This document shows, piece by piece, positions 53,697 through 62,580 of a stretch of DNA of 64,000 bases (position 1 is its first letter; every line of letters begins with the position of its first letter). The stretch lies in the NCBI GenBank assembly GCA_903899015.1, contig CAIUHP010000025.1, positions 62,001-126,000 of the forward strand, read 5' to 3'. The DNA is from an uncultured Armatimonadota bacterium (lineage in GTDB: Bacteria; Armatimonadota; Fimbriimonadia; Fimbriimonadales; Fimbriimonadaceae). A program made the translations under genes and the position numbers. The notes below the pieces were generated by a model. It saw only the letters and a list, made by a program, of their open reading frames with translations. It ran no database searches and was not told where the DNA came from.

Positions 53697-55048
53697 CCTC
53701 TATCACTGACTCGTCCCGAGAAATCATCCAAACCCGAATCTACAAAGCACCCAAGGAACTCCTGCTTCGAATGTGGTCGAATCCCGAGCACATTACCCAT
53801 TGGTGGGGACCGGCCGGCTTTTCAACAACGACCCATGAAATGCAATTCAAACCGGGCGGTTTGTGGAAATACACCATGCACGGTCCGGACGGCACCGATT
53901 ATCCCAACTGCATTCGTTACATACACATCTCACCCGACCGTATCGAATATCGACACGGTGGAGAAGGCAAGCCTGTCGACTTCCATGTGCGAGTAGATTT
54001 TTATCAGCGCGGCGACATGACGGAGATGAATTTCTGCATGACCTTCTCGACGAGTGAGGAACGAGATCGCGTTGCTGCTCAGTATGGAGCGGTCGAAGGC
54101 CTCGCCTCAACGATGGGCCGACTCGATGAATATGCGGCCGCTCAAAATCCAAATAACATTGAACTCGTCATCGTGCGCAAGTTTAAAGCTCCTCGAGTGT
54201 TGGTGTGGAAAGCCTTAACGGAAGGCGAGCAGATCAAACAGTGGAGTTGTCCGGCGGGGCTAGAACTCGAAAGGTCTAATGGAGATGCCATTGCAGGAGG
54301 CAAGTGGTCGGCCCGAATGGTAACTCCTAGTGGTTATGGCTTTGACTCCGAAGGTGAATACCTTGAAGTCTCTCCGATGGATACGTTGAAATACACGCAT
54401 CGTTGGAAAAAGGAAGACGGCAGCTACAAGCCCACAACACTGATTTCGATATCGCTCACAGAAAATGATGGCTTCACGACGCTCTGCTTTGTTCAAGCAG
54501 GCTTTTGGTCAGAGGAAGCACGGGCTGCACATCTCGGTGGGTGGAGTAGCACCATTGAGAACCTCGGAAAATTCGTCGGCGCTACGACCGCAGACCGAGT
54601 TTTCACGAATGAACGCATATTCAACGCTCCTCTCGAATTGGTCTGGAAGTGTTGGACCGATCCATCTATGGTGCCTCAATGGTTTGCACCCAAACCCTAC
54701 ACCTGCTCTCATTGCGAAATTGATCTTCGGGCCGGTGGAAACTTCAAGATCGTCATGCGAAGCCCTGACGGGCACGAGCATATGATGGTCTCCGAAATCA
54801 CGGACGTCGAACCTCTTGAGTCTTTTGCTTGGGTGAACACGGTTCGAGGATTTGACGACGAAGTCGCCCTGCAAGGTGGAACGATGGTTCGGTTTGAAGA
54901 CCTTGGTGGATCGACCAAAGTGACCGTCAATTCCTACGGTGCGGCCTACTCCGAGATGGGAGCCATGATGGTTGCTGGAATGGAGATGGGCTGGACCGCG
55001 ACCATCAATCAATGTGTCGAAGTGGCCGAAGCTGCTGCTCGCAAATAA
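53693..55048 (+). CDS. triple SRPBCC/AHSA1-domain protein
   Basis: The 451-residue protein contains three tandem AHSA1-like (Aha1 C-terminal) START-fold domains. Domain 1 spans 8-150 (TRIYKAPKELLLRMWSNPEHITHWWGP), domain 2 157-299 (RKFKAPRVLVWKALTEGEQIKQWSCP) and domain 3 305-447 (ERIFNAPLELVWKCWTDPSMVPQWFAP). Each starts with the family pattern of an interfacial F-x-A-P-x-x-x-(V/L)-W-x. Members are usually single-domain ligand-binding proteins regulated by adjacent ArsR genes. Starting GTG overlaps the ArsR stop. The fusion likely arose by tandem duplication. Confidence 0.85.
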   Translation: MTSITDSSREIIQTRIYKAPKELLLRMWSNPEHITHWWGPAGFSTTTHEMQFKPGGLWKYTMHGPDGTDYPNCIRYIHISPDRIEYRHGGEGKPVDFHVRVDFYQRGDMTEMNFCMTFSTSEERDRVAAQYGAVEGLASTMGRLDEYAAAQNPNNIELVIVRKFKAPRVLVWKALTEGEQIKQWSCPAGLELERSNGDAIAGGKWSARMVTPSGYGFDSEGEYLEVSPMDTLKYTHRWKKEDGSYKPTTLISISLTENDGFTTLCFVQAGFWSEEARAAHLGGWSSTIENLGKFVGATTADRVFTNERIFNAPLELVWKCWTDPSMVPQWFAPKPYTCSHCEIDLRAGGNFKIVMRSPDGHEHMMVSEITDVEPLESFAWVNTVRGFDDEVALQGGTMVRFEDLGGSTKVTVNSYGAAYSEMGAMMVAGMEMGWTATINQCVEVAEAAARK

Positions 55049-55084
55049 CATTCAACTGACTTGAATTAAACAGGAATACAAACA

Positions 55085-55558
55085 ATGAACCCAATCGCAG
55101 AAAACACGAAGAACGACTTTTTGAGAACGAAGGACCGCCTTTTGACGATGATCAATACAACCCCGGAAGATCGATTGTATTGGTCACCGTCACCTACCGC
55201 ACGCACCCCAGTTCAGCTATTCGTTCACTCAATCAACGCACTTCAATTTCTTCATGAGAGCTTTATGGGGAAGCCGGTGCCAATGCTGAGCACCGCTGAT
55301 TTCGATGCCTACAATCGGGCTCTTGATGACGAGACTCCAACGAAGGAAGAAGCCGTCGCTCGACTTGAAGTTCTCGCCGATGCTTTTGTAGCTTGGCTTG
55401 AACAGGTAAGTGATGAGACTCTGGAAACCATGTGGGAATCTCCATTCGGCACATTGCCCATGTCAATCGCCATCACGTTCCCAGCACGACACGCGGAAGG
55501 TCATATCTCTCAACTCGAATATGTCCAAACGATTTATGGAGACCGCGTCTGGCATTAA
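55085..55558 (+). CDS. DinB-family protein
   Basis: The 157-residue four-helix protein shows the DinB metal-binding His pattern: His48 in VHSINAL, and His residues in ARHAEGHISQLEYVQ near the C-terminus. DinB-like proteins bind a divalent metal and thiol co-substrates (as in BshB/YfiT relatives); the reaction here is unknown. It follows the SRPBCC gene by 36 nt with AGGAA before the ATG, so it is probably the third gene of the ArsR operon. Confidence 0.85.
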   Translation: MNPIAENTKNDFLRTKDRLLTMINTTPEDRLYWSPSPTARTPVQLFVHSINALQFLHESFMGKPVPMLSTADFDAYNRALDDETPTKEEAVARLEVLADAFVAWLEQVSDETLETMWESPFGTLPMSIAITFPARHAEGHISQLEYVQTIYGDRVWH

Positions 55559-55663
55559 TCGAACTAGTCCCCTTTGAGATCCGACCAACAAGGGCGGATT
55601 AGGAAAGGGTGCTCAGGTTCTTGAATGTGCTCAGGAAAATTTGAGCAAGTCAAATGACCAACG

Positions 55664-55697
55664 AAAAAGGGTGCGAATCCATATAAGATTCGCACCC
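55664..55697 (-). terminator. intrinsic terminator after the Gfo/Idh/MocA gene
   Basis: GGGTGCGAATC (55669-55679) and GATTCGCACCC (55687-55697) form a perfect 11-bp stem with a 7-nt loop. Reading on the minus strand, the stem is followed by TTTTT, which fits the end of the oxidoreductase transcript. Confidence 0.85.
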
Positions 55698-55711
55698 CTT
55701 GTTGCGTTAAA

Positions 55712-56695
55712 TTAGCCGGTGACTTTCGTCGGCGCTCCGCCGTTAGCGGCAGAGGTCCAAGCGGCTTCAGTAAGTCGAATAACTTCGAGTCCGCACTCAA
55801 ACGGAGACTCGCAAACGACTTTGCCGAGGATGGAGTGAATGAAGTTCTTGTCGGGAGTGCTACTTCCTGAGAGGTTCTCGCACTTCAGCTTGTTCTGGGC
55901 TCGATCAACAATCGTGAGCTTGCCGTCTCGAACGAAGAACGCCATGTTGTCGCACCAGATCGTGATTTCTTCGTGCCAGCCCATGCCATCGCCGATGATT
56001 GCGATGCTTCCCATCGCGCCACCTTTGAACATAAGTGAGAGCGACGAGTTAATGTCAACTTCGGTGCCTTTGTTGTCCGTAAAAGCTGCGACCGTATCGA
56101 CACTCTGACTGGTCGACCAAAGAATGATGTCAAGCACGTGGCTTCCCGAGTCATTCAGCTGACCGCCTCCCGAGAGAGATGCCAACTGTCGCCAAGTTCC
56201 CTTGGTCGCTCTTAGCCACTCTTGGCTCTGGAGAATGGTGATGTACTGAACTTTGCCCGCTTCTCCGGAATCGATCTTATCTTTGATATATCGAAACTCG
56301 GCCTGGAAGTGTCGCTGATAGCTGACCATTCCGATCTTGCCGACTCGATCACGCTCGGCGATGATCTTGTGAGCATCGGCTACCGTCGTGACGAGGGGCT
56401 TCTCGCAGCAAACGTTGCAGCCGGCAGCCAAGCCATCCATGATCTGATCAACGTGCTGGGTGTGCGGAGTCGCAATCATGATCGCGTCCGGCTTAATCGC
56501 GGCGAGCATCTCTTTGTGATCGGTGAATTCAGGAAGATCGGCGAGCTTTGGATGCGCCTTCTTCGTTAGCTGAATCTGTTCCGGGGACGGGTCGCAGAGG
56601 GCGACTACTTCGGCCTCTGGAACTTGCTGAAGATTTCCTAGACGGTATCGCTGAAAACCGCCACAACCAACCATTGCAACTCTTACTTTATCCAT
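55712..56695 (-). CDS. Gfo/Idh/MocA-family NAD(P)-dependent oxidoreductase
   Basis: From ATG 56695 (GAGG 7 nt upstream) the 327-residue protein has the Rossmann glycine motif VAMVGCGGFQRYRLGNL, EKPLVTTVADA (the conserved Glu-Lys-Pro) and the catalytic-region GGGQLNDSGSHVLDIILW. Such enzymes oxidise or epimerise sugars or inositols. Its specific substrate is unknown. It ends with a good terminator. Confidence 0.9.
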   Translation of the reverse strand: MDKVRVAMVGCGGFQRYRLGNLQQVPEAEVVALCDPSPEQIQLTKKAHPKLADLPEFTDHKEMLAAIKPDAIMIATPHTQHVDQIMDGLAAGCNVCCEKPLVTTVADAHKIIAERDRVGKIGMVSYQRHFQAEFRYIKDKIDSGEAGKVQYITILQSQEWLRATKGTWRQLASLSGGGQLNDSGSHVLDIILWSTSQSVDTVAAFTDNKGTEVDINSSLSLMFKGGAMGSIAIIGDGMGWHEEITIWCDNMAFFVRDGKLTIVDRAQNKLKCENLSGSSTPDKNFIHSILGKVVCESPFECGLEVIRLTEAAWTSAANGGAPTKVTG

Positions 56696-56745
56696 GTCAA
56701 ACCTCACTGTTGAACTCAGGAGCGATGTTACGCTATCAGACCCGC

Positions 56746-57390
56746 CTAGATCACCCCTAACTCACGAAGATAAGCACGCATTTGCGTCGGAGTGTCCTGA
56801 GAGGGGTCGATTCGGCACGCATTCCAACCACAAGAGGCTGCTCCTTCCACGTTTAAAGGGCCATCATCGAAGAAAGCGATGTCCGACGGCTCCAATTGAA
56901 ACTCGGAGCAATATCGATTAAAAATTTCCGGTGAGGGCTTATTCATTCCGACCAAGTGGGATGCCATCTTCATTTCGAGAGAATGGATCGCTGGGTATTG
57001 GCCGTTGAGAGCAAGCATCTCCCAATGGGGTTCATTGGTATTCGAGAGGCATCCCGTCCGAATTCTCTTAGCATGGATTTCCTCAACTAATTCTTTTACG
57101 CCAGGATATTCAACCACAAGGATTCCGTTATGGACTTTAAGAGCCTCCGATTGAGGACATCCGACGAATTGGGCGAGTGCAGACAGATAATCTTCCAGAG
57201 ATATCTCCGCAGCCTGGTAGAGATCAAATGCATGAAACGAAGCAAGCTTCGTGAATCCATCGCTCAGATTTGAGCAGGGAACACCCGCCACCCTTGCGGC
57301 CTCTTCCCAGGAGTGGCTAATTTCGGCCATGACGCCTCCCAAGTCAAAGACAATCACATGAGGTGCGGCTGGGTTCTTGCTTTCAATCAA
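56746..57390 (-). CDS. HAD-superfamily hydrolase (YihX-like)
   Basis: The protein has motif I in the FDLGGVMAEIS form (Asp nucleophile, Gly-Gly instead of the common DxDGT), which is normal for glucose-1-phosphatase YihX-like HADs. Motif II TGCLSNTNEPHWE, motif III Lys in GMNKPSPE and motif IV AFFDDGPLNVEGA follow. It is about 214 residues from TTG 57390, which has AGGAA 7 nt upstream and overlaps the preceding small frame's TGA as TTGA; the frame extends to 57414. Confidence 0.85.
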   Translation of the reverse strand: MIESKNPAAPHVIVFDLGGVMAEISHSWEEAARVAGVPCSNLSDGFTKLASFHAFDLYQAAEISLEDYLSALAQFVGCPQSEALKVHNGILVVEYPGVKELVEEIHAKRIRTGCLSNTNEPHWEMLALNGQYPAIHSLEMKMASHLVGMNKPSPEIFNRYCSEFQLEPSDIAFFDDGPLNVEGAASCGWNACRIDPSQDTPTQMRAYLRELGVI

Positions 57391-57614
57391 TTTTCGTTCC
57401 TTGAATATGGACAAGCCTGGGGGGCTTTGAAATCTGTGCGATAGACACGCAGGGTATTGATTTCCAGGCCTAAAAGACTTATCGTATGTATGTTTACCGC
57501 ACCGTTGCGTTCATAAACCGGGAAGTCCTGAACTTCGTTCAGTTGATGACCCGTCTCGACTAGCGCTACTGGGAAAATCGCGGAGTTCCGTTTCAAAGAA
57601 CTTGCGCCCGCCAC
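57387..57614 (-). CDS. possible small gene coupled to the HAD hydrolase gene
   Basis: This 75-codon frame from GTG 57614 (AIFPVALVETGHQLNEVQDF ... INTLRVYRTDF) has a protein-like, strand-rich composition and ends with a TGA overlapping the likely HAD start (TTGA). It fills most of the otherwise empty 57415-57721 interval. I recognise no family, and the start codon is uncertain. Chance coding cannot be excluded, but the coupled overlap favours a real gene or a decayed fragment. Confidence 0.35.
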   Translation of the reverse strand: MAGASSLKRNSAIFPVALVETGHQLNEVQDFPVYERNGAVNIHTISLLGLEINTLRVYRTDFKAPQACPYSRNEN

Positions 57615-57721
57615 TCTTGATTTCGGCCGCGATGACCCTGTGCGCTAGAACTTTTTGTCCGTGGAAAATGCACGATAGTCAATTCGATTATTGAAGCCTT
57701 TCCAAGCGGTAACTTGATCCA

Positions 57722-58318
57722 GTGAACGACGAATCGTTTATGGAACAAGACCTTGAGGCCCACCAATGGGATGACCTCGAGTGGGAGAATTGTCAATTCA
57801 CGAAATGCCGATTTCGCGGTGTTCGATTGTCGGAACTCCATACGAAGGATTGTTCGTTCGACGAATGCGACTTTTCGGGGGCGATTCTTGCCTCGTCACA
57901 CCTCCGGTCGACCAGCTTCCTGAATTGTCGATTTGAAGGTGCCGATTTCTTCGGCGCACGCATCGAAAAATGCCGGATGGTCGCCTCCGAATTTGAAGGG
58001 ACTAATTTTGCTGCGGTCACGATTAAGGGCGGTGACTGGTCGTTCGTCAATCTCAGATACCAGCAATTAGAGGGCTTAGACCTGACTCACGTTCGGTTCA
58101 AAGGGGCAGATTTTATGGGTGCCTCGCTTAAGAAATGCAATCTGCAGGATGCCATTTTGGACGAAGCAAACTTCTTTCAAACCAAGATGCAAAACGCAGA
58201 TTTGCGACGAGCTAGCTTGAACAAAACCGACCTGCGGCACGCCGAACTAAAGGGTGCCCGAATCGATATTGCCCAAGCGATTCATTTCGCTCAGTGTTTC
58301 GGCATTACGGTTGAATGA
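57722..58318 (+). CDS. pentapeptide-repeat protein, Qnr/McbG-like
   Basis: The 198-residue protein is built of A(D/N)LxX repeats: CQFTKCRFRGVRLSEL, CSFDECDFSGAILASSHL, FEGADFFGARI, ADFMGASLKKCNLQDAILDEANFFQTKM, forming a right-handed quadrilateral beta-helix. The C-terminus IDIAQAIHFAQCFGITV resembles that of Qnr/McbG-type proteins, which mimic DNA and bind gyrase. Whether it protects gyrase here is an inference. It is an isolated single gene with ppc converging on it. Confidence 0.83.
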   Translation: MNDESFMEQDLEAHQWDDLEWENCQFTKCRFRGVRLSELHTKDCSFDECDFSGAILASSHLRSTSFLNCRFEGADFFGARIEKCRMVASEFEGTNFAAVTIKGGDWSFVNLRYQQLEGLDLTHVRFKGADFMGASLKKCNLQDAILDEANFFQTKMQNADLRRASLNKTDLRHAELKGARIDIAQAIHFAQCFGITVE

Positions 58319-58319
58319 T

Positions 58320-61115
58320 TTAGCCTGTGCTTTGCATGGCAGCGGCAATCCCAGCAATGCTCTGGAGCATTGCTTCTCGCCAAGCCCCTGCCTGTTCCTC
58401 TTCAGAGAGTCCCATCCATCGATCCATGAGGGCAACCTGCAGAAGGCTCAAAGGCATGACGGCCGGATTTCTAAACTCGACGGTGTTGCGAACCACCTTC
58501 GCATTTTCAAGTAGCTTCGATTGCTGGGTGATCTTGAGAATCATTTCAACCGTTCGGTTGTGTTCGTCCTCAATGGTCTTTTGCATCCTCGTCGCAAGGT
58601 CCTTGGGTTCGACGCGAGCGGCATACAGTCGGGTCGTTGGGATATGAGACCTCACGAGCTCAAGCTGGGCATTGTCGACAACGGTTTGGAAGAATGGCCA
58701 TTCGCGATACATCGTTTGAAGGGTCTTAATATGCTCGACGTTGGCTTGAATAAATTGCTCAAGTGCTGTTCCCATGCCGTACCAGCCAACTAGAGTGGCG
58801 CGACTCTGGACCCAGGCAAAGTTCCATGGAATGGCTCGAAGACCATCGATCCCAGCAAGTGTTTTTCCTGGCCGATAAACCGGACGGGATGCGATCGGTA
58901 GCAAGCTGATATGTTCGATCGGGGTTGCTTGCGTATAGAAAGACCAGAAGCCCTCATCTTCATAGACAAGCTTTCGGTAGGCTCGCCTCGAATCGGCCTC
59001 AAGTTGCCTCATGACGTCGCCGTAACGGTGCTCTGCATCGGGTGAACCCATGCCACTCGCTGCGAGAAGCACGGCGCTGACGATTTGCTCGAGGTGACGG
59101 TGAGCGATGGGAGGTAGCGAATATCGGAAAGAAACGACTTCGCCCTGTTCCGTAAATCGAATTCGCCCGCTAAACGAGCCGGCCGGCTGGCTAAGAATCG
59201 CTTTGTTCGCACGCCCGCCACCACGGCCAACCGTTCCACCTCGGCCGTGGAAAAGACGCATGGGAATTCCGGTCTCTTTGCTAACCGCGGCTAAGTCTGC
59301 GAGCGTACTCTGCAGGGCCCAGTTGGCAGCAAGATAGCCTCCATCCTTGCTTGAATCACTATAGCCAAGCATGACTTCCTGGAGATTCTTGCGGGCGAGA
59401 AGGTGGGAGGCATAGCTTTCATTTCGGAACAACTCGCGCATCAATTCGCTTGAACCATGCAGGTCTTCGATGGTTTCGAAAAGGGGAACGATGTCCAGGT
59501 CGCTTTCTACTCCGGTTGGAGTGACTCGAAGAAGCCCAGTCTCCTTGCAGAAGATCAAAACTTCGAGCAAGTCACTGATGCCATGAGTCATCGAAATGAC
59601 ATACGAAGCAATCGTTTCCGGTGACAGCTCTCGATGAGCTCGCCGGATAACTTGGAAAACTTGGAAGACTCGGCGGCAATCCTCTGAGCCTTGGAAGTCA
59701 GGAGGAAGAAGCGGGCGAGGGTTGCGTAACTCTCTGGATAGGAGCTCGATCTTAGAGTCTTCGGATAATTGGTCGTATTGTTGACCTGAAGAAAGAACAC
59801 CTGCCGCCAAGAAAATTTCATTGAGGGCCTTCGAATGTTCATCGCTGTGCTGGCGAACATCCAACGTTGCCAGGTGGAAGCCGAACGCTTCGATTTGTCG
59901 AATCAAGTGAGGCAGGCGACCTAGCTTGGCAACATCAGCTGCTTTATGTTCCAACAAACTGGTCTGGACCATGCGTAGGTCGGCTAGGAGTTCCTTCGGG
60001 CTTGTATAAGCGAATTCAATATCGGGTGCCGGTTGTCCCGCGGATTGGGCTTGAGCAAGAATGAGAGCCTGTTGGAGACGATATTCCACTCCAAGAAGCT
60101 TCACCACATACGGCTCTTGTGAGTAGCGCTGCAGCTGCCCAGGCTTATATTTCAAGCGGAATTGATCACTTTCGACAGACTCCAGCAACTGCCGGCTGAC
60201 GGGCACCAGTTTGATACTTTGGGTGAATTCTTTTCGAAGTACTTCAACGCGAGCTAAGTAGATCTCTAGCGACAAAATGCGGTGTTCAATGAGGGTCTGC
60301 CAGGTGACCTCTGGCGTGACGTTTGGATTGCCGTCTCGATCGCCTCCTACCCAAGATCGATAGCTGAGAATGGTGGGTACTTCAAATTCGAAATCTGGAT
60401 AAGCGGCTCGAAGAGCTTCCTGTAAATCGGCATGAAGCCAGGGCACGACTTCCATGATCGTCCTTTCAAAGAAGTAGAGCGCGTTGCGAACTTCCTCGGA
60501 AACGGTCAGGCTCCGAGCCCTCATTTCGTCTGTTTGCCAAAGTTCGGTGACCGTACGTCGAATTTCGTCTAATGCCAGATTGGTGGTGTCCAGCGGTCCC
60601 GTTAAAGATGGGAGTCCGGCATGTTCGGCAAGGAGAATCGCGATACTTTGAAGCTTGTCGAGTACGGCTTTTCTTTTGGCTTCGGTAGGGTGTGCGGTAA
60701 GGGTGGGTGTTATCTCAACTCGGCAGATCAAATCTTGCACTTCTCGAGCCGTGAGTCCAGAACTCTTGAGCTGATTGACGGCATCACGGATGGATTCTCT
60801 TCGAACGCCTAATCGTGTTCGATTGACTCGTACAATTTCCTTCTGCTCTGCGGTGTTGATCAGCTGGAACAGCACGGTAAAGGCCCGAGCAAGTTGGCGA
60901 ATCGTTGCCGGGTCGCGAAATTCTGGGAAGGTATCAAAGAGCTGGAAGTCAGTTACGTCCTGAACGTCCATCAGCCTGCTCGCAAGCTCGATCAGCGGAC
61001 GCCCTTCTTGAGTCTCGAGCACATCGCCGAGCAATTCGTCTAATAGGGCAATATCGAGCCCCAAGGCATCAGAAAGACTTTTAGCTCGAGCATCGAGACC
61101 TAGAAACGCGGCCAT
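58320..61115 (-). CDS. ppc: phosphoenolpyruvate carboxylase
   Basis: The 931-residue enzyme carboxylates PEP to oxaloacetate to refill the TCA cycle. Catalytic motifs are intact: LTAHPTEAKRKAVLDKL near 160, GGDRDGNPNVTPEVT near 257, GYSDSSKDGGYLAANW near 590, FHGRGGTVGRGGG near 625, and the extreme C-terminus GIAAAMQSTG close to the allosteric aspartate/malate pocket. The length is normal for bacterial PEPC. It converges on the pentapeptide gene with no spare bases. Confidence 0.96.
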   Translation of the reverse strand: MAAFLGLDARAKSLSDALGLDIALLDELLGDVLETQEGRPLIELASRLMDVQDVTDFQLFDTFPEFRDPATIRQLARAFTVLFQLINTAEQKEIVRVNRTRLGVRRESIRDAVNQLKSSGLTAREVQDLICRVEITPTLTAHPTEAKRKAVLDKLQSIAILLAEHAGLPSLTGPLDTTNLALDEIRRTVTELWQTDEMRARSLTVSEEVRNALYFFERTIMEVVPWLHADLQEALRAAYPDFEFEVPTILSYRSWVGGDRDGNPNVTPEVTWQTLIEHRILSLEIYLARVEVLRKEFTQSIKLVPVSRQLLESVESDQFRLKYKPGQLQRYSQEPYVVKLLGVEYRLQQALILAQAQSAGQPAPDIEFAYTSPKELLADLRMVQTSLLEHKAADVAKLGRLPHLIRQIEAFGFHLATLDVRQHSDEHSKALNEIFLAAGVLSSGQQYDQLSEDSKIELLSRELRNPRPLLPPDFQGSEDCRRVFQVFQVIRRAHRELSPETIASYVISMTHGISDLLEVLIFCKETGLLRVTPTGVESDLDIVPLFETIEDLHGSSELMRELFRNESYASHLLARKNLQEVMLGYSDSSKDGGYLAANWALQSTLADLAAVSKETGIPMRLFHGRGGTVGRGGGRANKAILSQPAGSFSGRIRFTEQGEVVSFRYSLPPIAHRHLEQIVSAVLLAASGMGSPDAEHRYGDVMRQLEADSRRAYRKLVYEDEGFWSFYTQATPIEHISLLPIASRPVYRPGKTLAGIDGLRAIPWNFAWVQSRATLVGWYGMGTALEQFIQANVEHIKTLQTMYREWPFFQTVVDNAQLELVRSHIPTTRLYAARVEPKDLATRMQKTIEDEHNRTVEMILKITQQSKLLENAKVVRNTVEFRNPAVMPLSLLQVALMDRWMGLSEEEQAGAWREAMLQSIAGIAAAMQSTG

Positions 61116-61212
61116 TTAGCTATTAGACCCGGATGGAGACAGCTTCCGTCGGATGTTCGCACTGGAACTCAGCAAGGACCGAATAATCTCTATCCGATCC
61201 TTGCCAATAACC

Positions 61213-62580
61213 TTACTTATCGAAGCGAAGCTGCCCCGTCGCGCGCAGAAGCACGGATCGTTGGTGCGAAACTTCTGAATAAGCAACCGCAGCGCTGGTC
61301 TGGGCGGAAAGAAGAACGGTTTGAGCGTTGATGATATCGAGGAAGAGTCCCACTCCCGACTTATATCGACCTTCTGCGATTCGAAGCGATTCTTTTGCGT
61401 TATCGACATTCGTCTTGGCCGCATCATATTGCTGCTCAGCGTTCCGAACGTTTAGGTAGGCCTGGGAAATGTCCGTTCTAACCTGTAATTGAGTAGTTAC
61501 CAAGTCAGCCTGAGCCGATTTAAGATTGGCATTGGCCTCTTTAACAGCTCCTGCTGCGCGCTCGCCGTCGAAGATCGGAACCGATAGGATGATTCCGACT
61601 CCGTAAGCGGGCCCGCCGGCCGGAAAGCCAGGGTCGTTGGACGAGAAAGACAAATTGCTTGAAAGCGTTGGCCCACTCGATGTCTTGGCCGCTCGAGCAC
61701 CATAGCGTGCCGCCTCGATGTTTGCTTTTGCTCGTAAGATCTCAGGGCGATGTTCCAGCGCTTGGGTAACGAGGTTCTCATAGTTGGTGGTGTCAATGGC
61801 TGCGGCCGATTCGGTACCAACCTTGATCGCCGACTGAGGATCCAAGCCCAAGGTCTGGAGCAAGGAAACCCGGGCTGATTCTTCGTTGGTCCTAGCTTGA
61901 ATCAAGGCAATCACTGCGTTGCCCTTCGCGGTCTGAGCGGTCAGAACATCGTCGGGGCCCCCTAACCCTGAATTGAAACGGGACTGTGCCAATTCGAGCT
62001 GAGACTGTCGATTGGCGACATTTGCCTCGTTTACTGAGACAATCTCATGTGCCTCACCGACTAAGTAAAAACCGATGAGCGCCTGAAGAGCAAGTTCTTC
62101 CTTAGCCTTAGCTAAGTCTTGTTCGGCAACCGCTTTCAGAGCCTTAGATTGGCGCACGAGGTCTTTGGAATGGTTGGCATCAAAGATGAGTTGAGTGAGA
62201 GATGCGGTGGCTCCGTAACCGTTAAGCACGTTTGTTTGCGGTCGCTTAGGCTCGTCCCCCATAAACCGGGAGGAGTAGTAACTCCCCCCAATTCCTAGCT
62301 GGGGCAGCAACTTTGACCGAACTTGCTTGGTTCTGCCTTCCGCAGCAATCACTGCTTGCCGAACTACTTCGAGGGTCGGTTGTTTTTCAAGTGCAATGCG
62401 TACAACATCTTTTGCGCTGAGCGGTTGGGCATCGATATCCGCTTTTTGAGTGTTGCTCGGAATGGTCGTGCGATTCGGCACGACCACATCTTTCGCACTG
62501 GGCGGCGGTGCTTTTATTTGGCCCATCGCCAAACCTGAGCACCCAAGGACGATAATCGGTAACGTGAACCTCGCCTTCAT
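61213..62580 (-). CDS. TolC-family outer-membrane efflux protein
   Basis: The 455-residue protein has signal sequence PIIVLGCSGLAMG, a proline-rich linker, and two tandem OEP repeats of long helices with the recurring pattern (LRQAVIAAEGRTKQVRSKLLPQLGIGGSYY; IEAARYGARAAKTSSGPTLSSNLSF) ending in VSHQRSVLLRATGQ. Trimers form an outer-membrane channel and periplasmic tunnel for tripartite efflux. ATGA overlap couples it to the membrane-fusion protein gene. Confidence 0.92.
   Translation of the reverse strand: MKARFTLPIIVLGCSGLAMGQIKAPPPSAKDVVVPNRTTIPSNTQKADIDAQPLSAKDVVRIALEKQPTLEVVRQAVIAAEGRTKQVRSKLLPQLGIGGSYYSSRFMGDEPKRPQTNVLNGYGATASLTQLIFDANHSKDLVRQSKALKAVAEQDLAKAKEELALQALIGFYLVGEAHEIVSVNEANVANRQSQLELAQSRFNSGLGGPDDVLTAQTAKGNAVIALIQARTNEESARVSLLQTLGLDPQSAIKVGTESAAAIDTTNYENLVTQALEHRPEILRAKANIEAARYGARAAKTSSGPTLSSNLSFSSNDPGFPAGGPAYGVGIILSVPIFDGERAAGAVKEANANLKSAQADLVTTQLQVRTDISQAYLNVRNAEQQYDAAKTNVDNAKESLRIAEGRYKSGVGLFLDIINAQTVLLSAQTSAAVAYSEVSHQRSVLLRATGQLRFDK

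Noticed and set aside
61116-61427. 103-codon minus-strand frame
   Set aside because: It overlaps the TolC-like gene's 3' end in another frame; low-complexity Ser/Arg composition fits a shadow.
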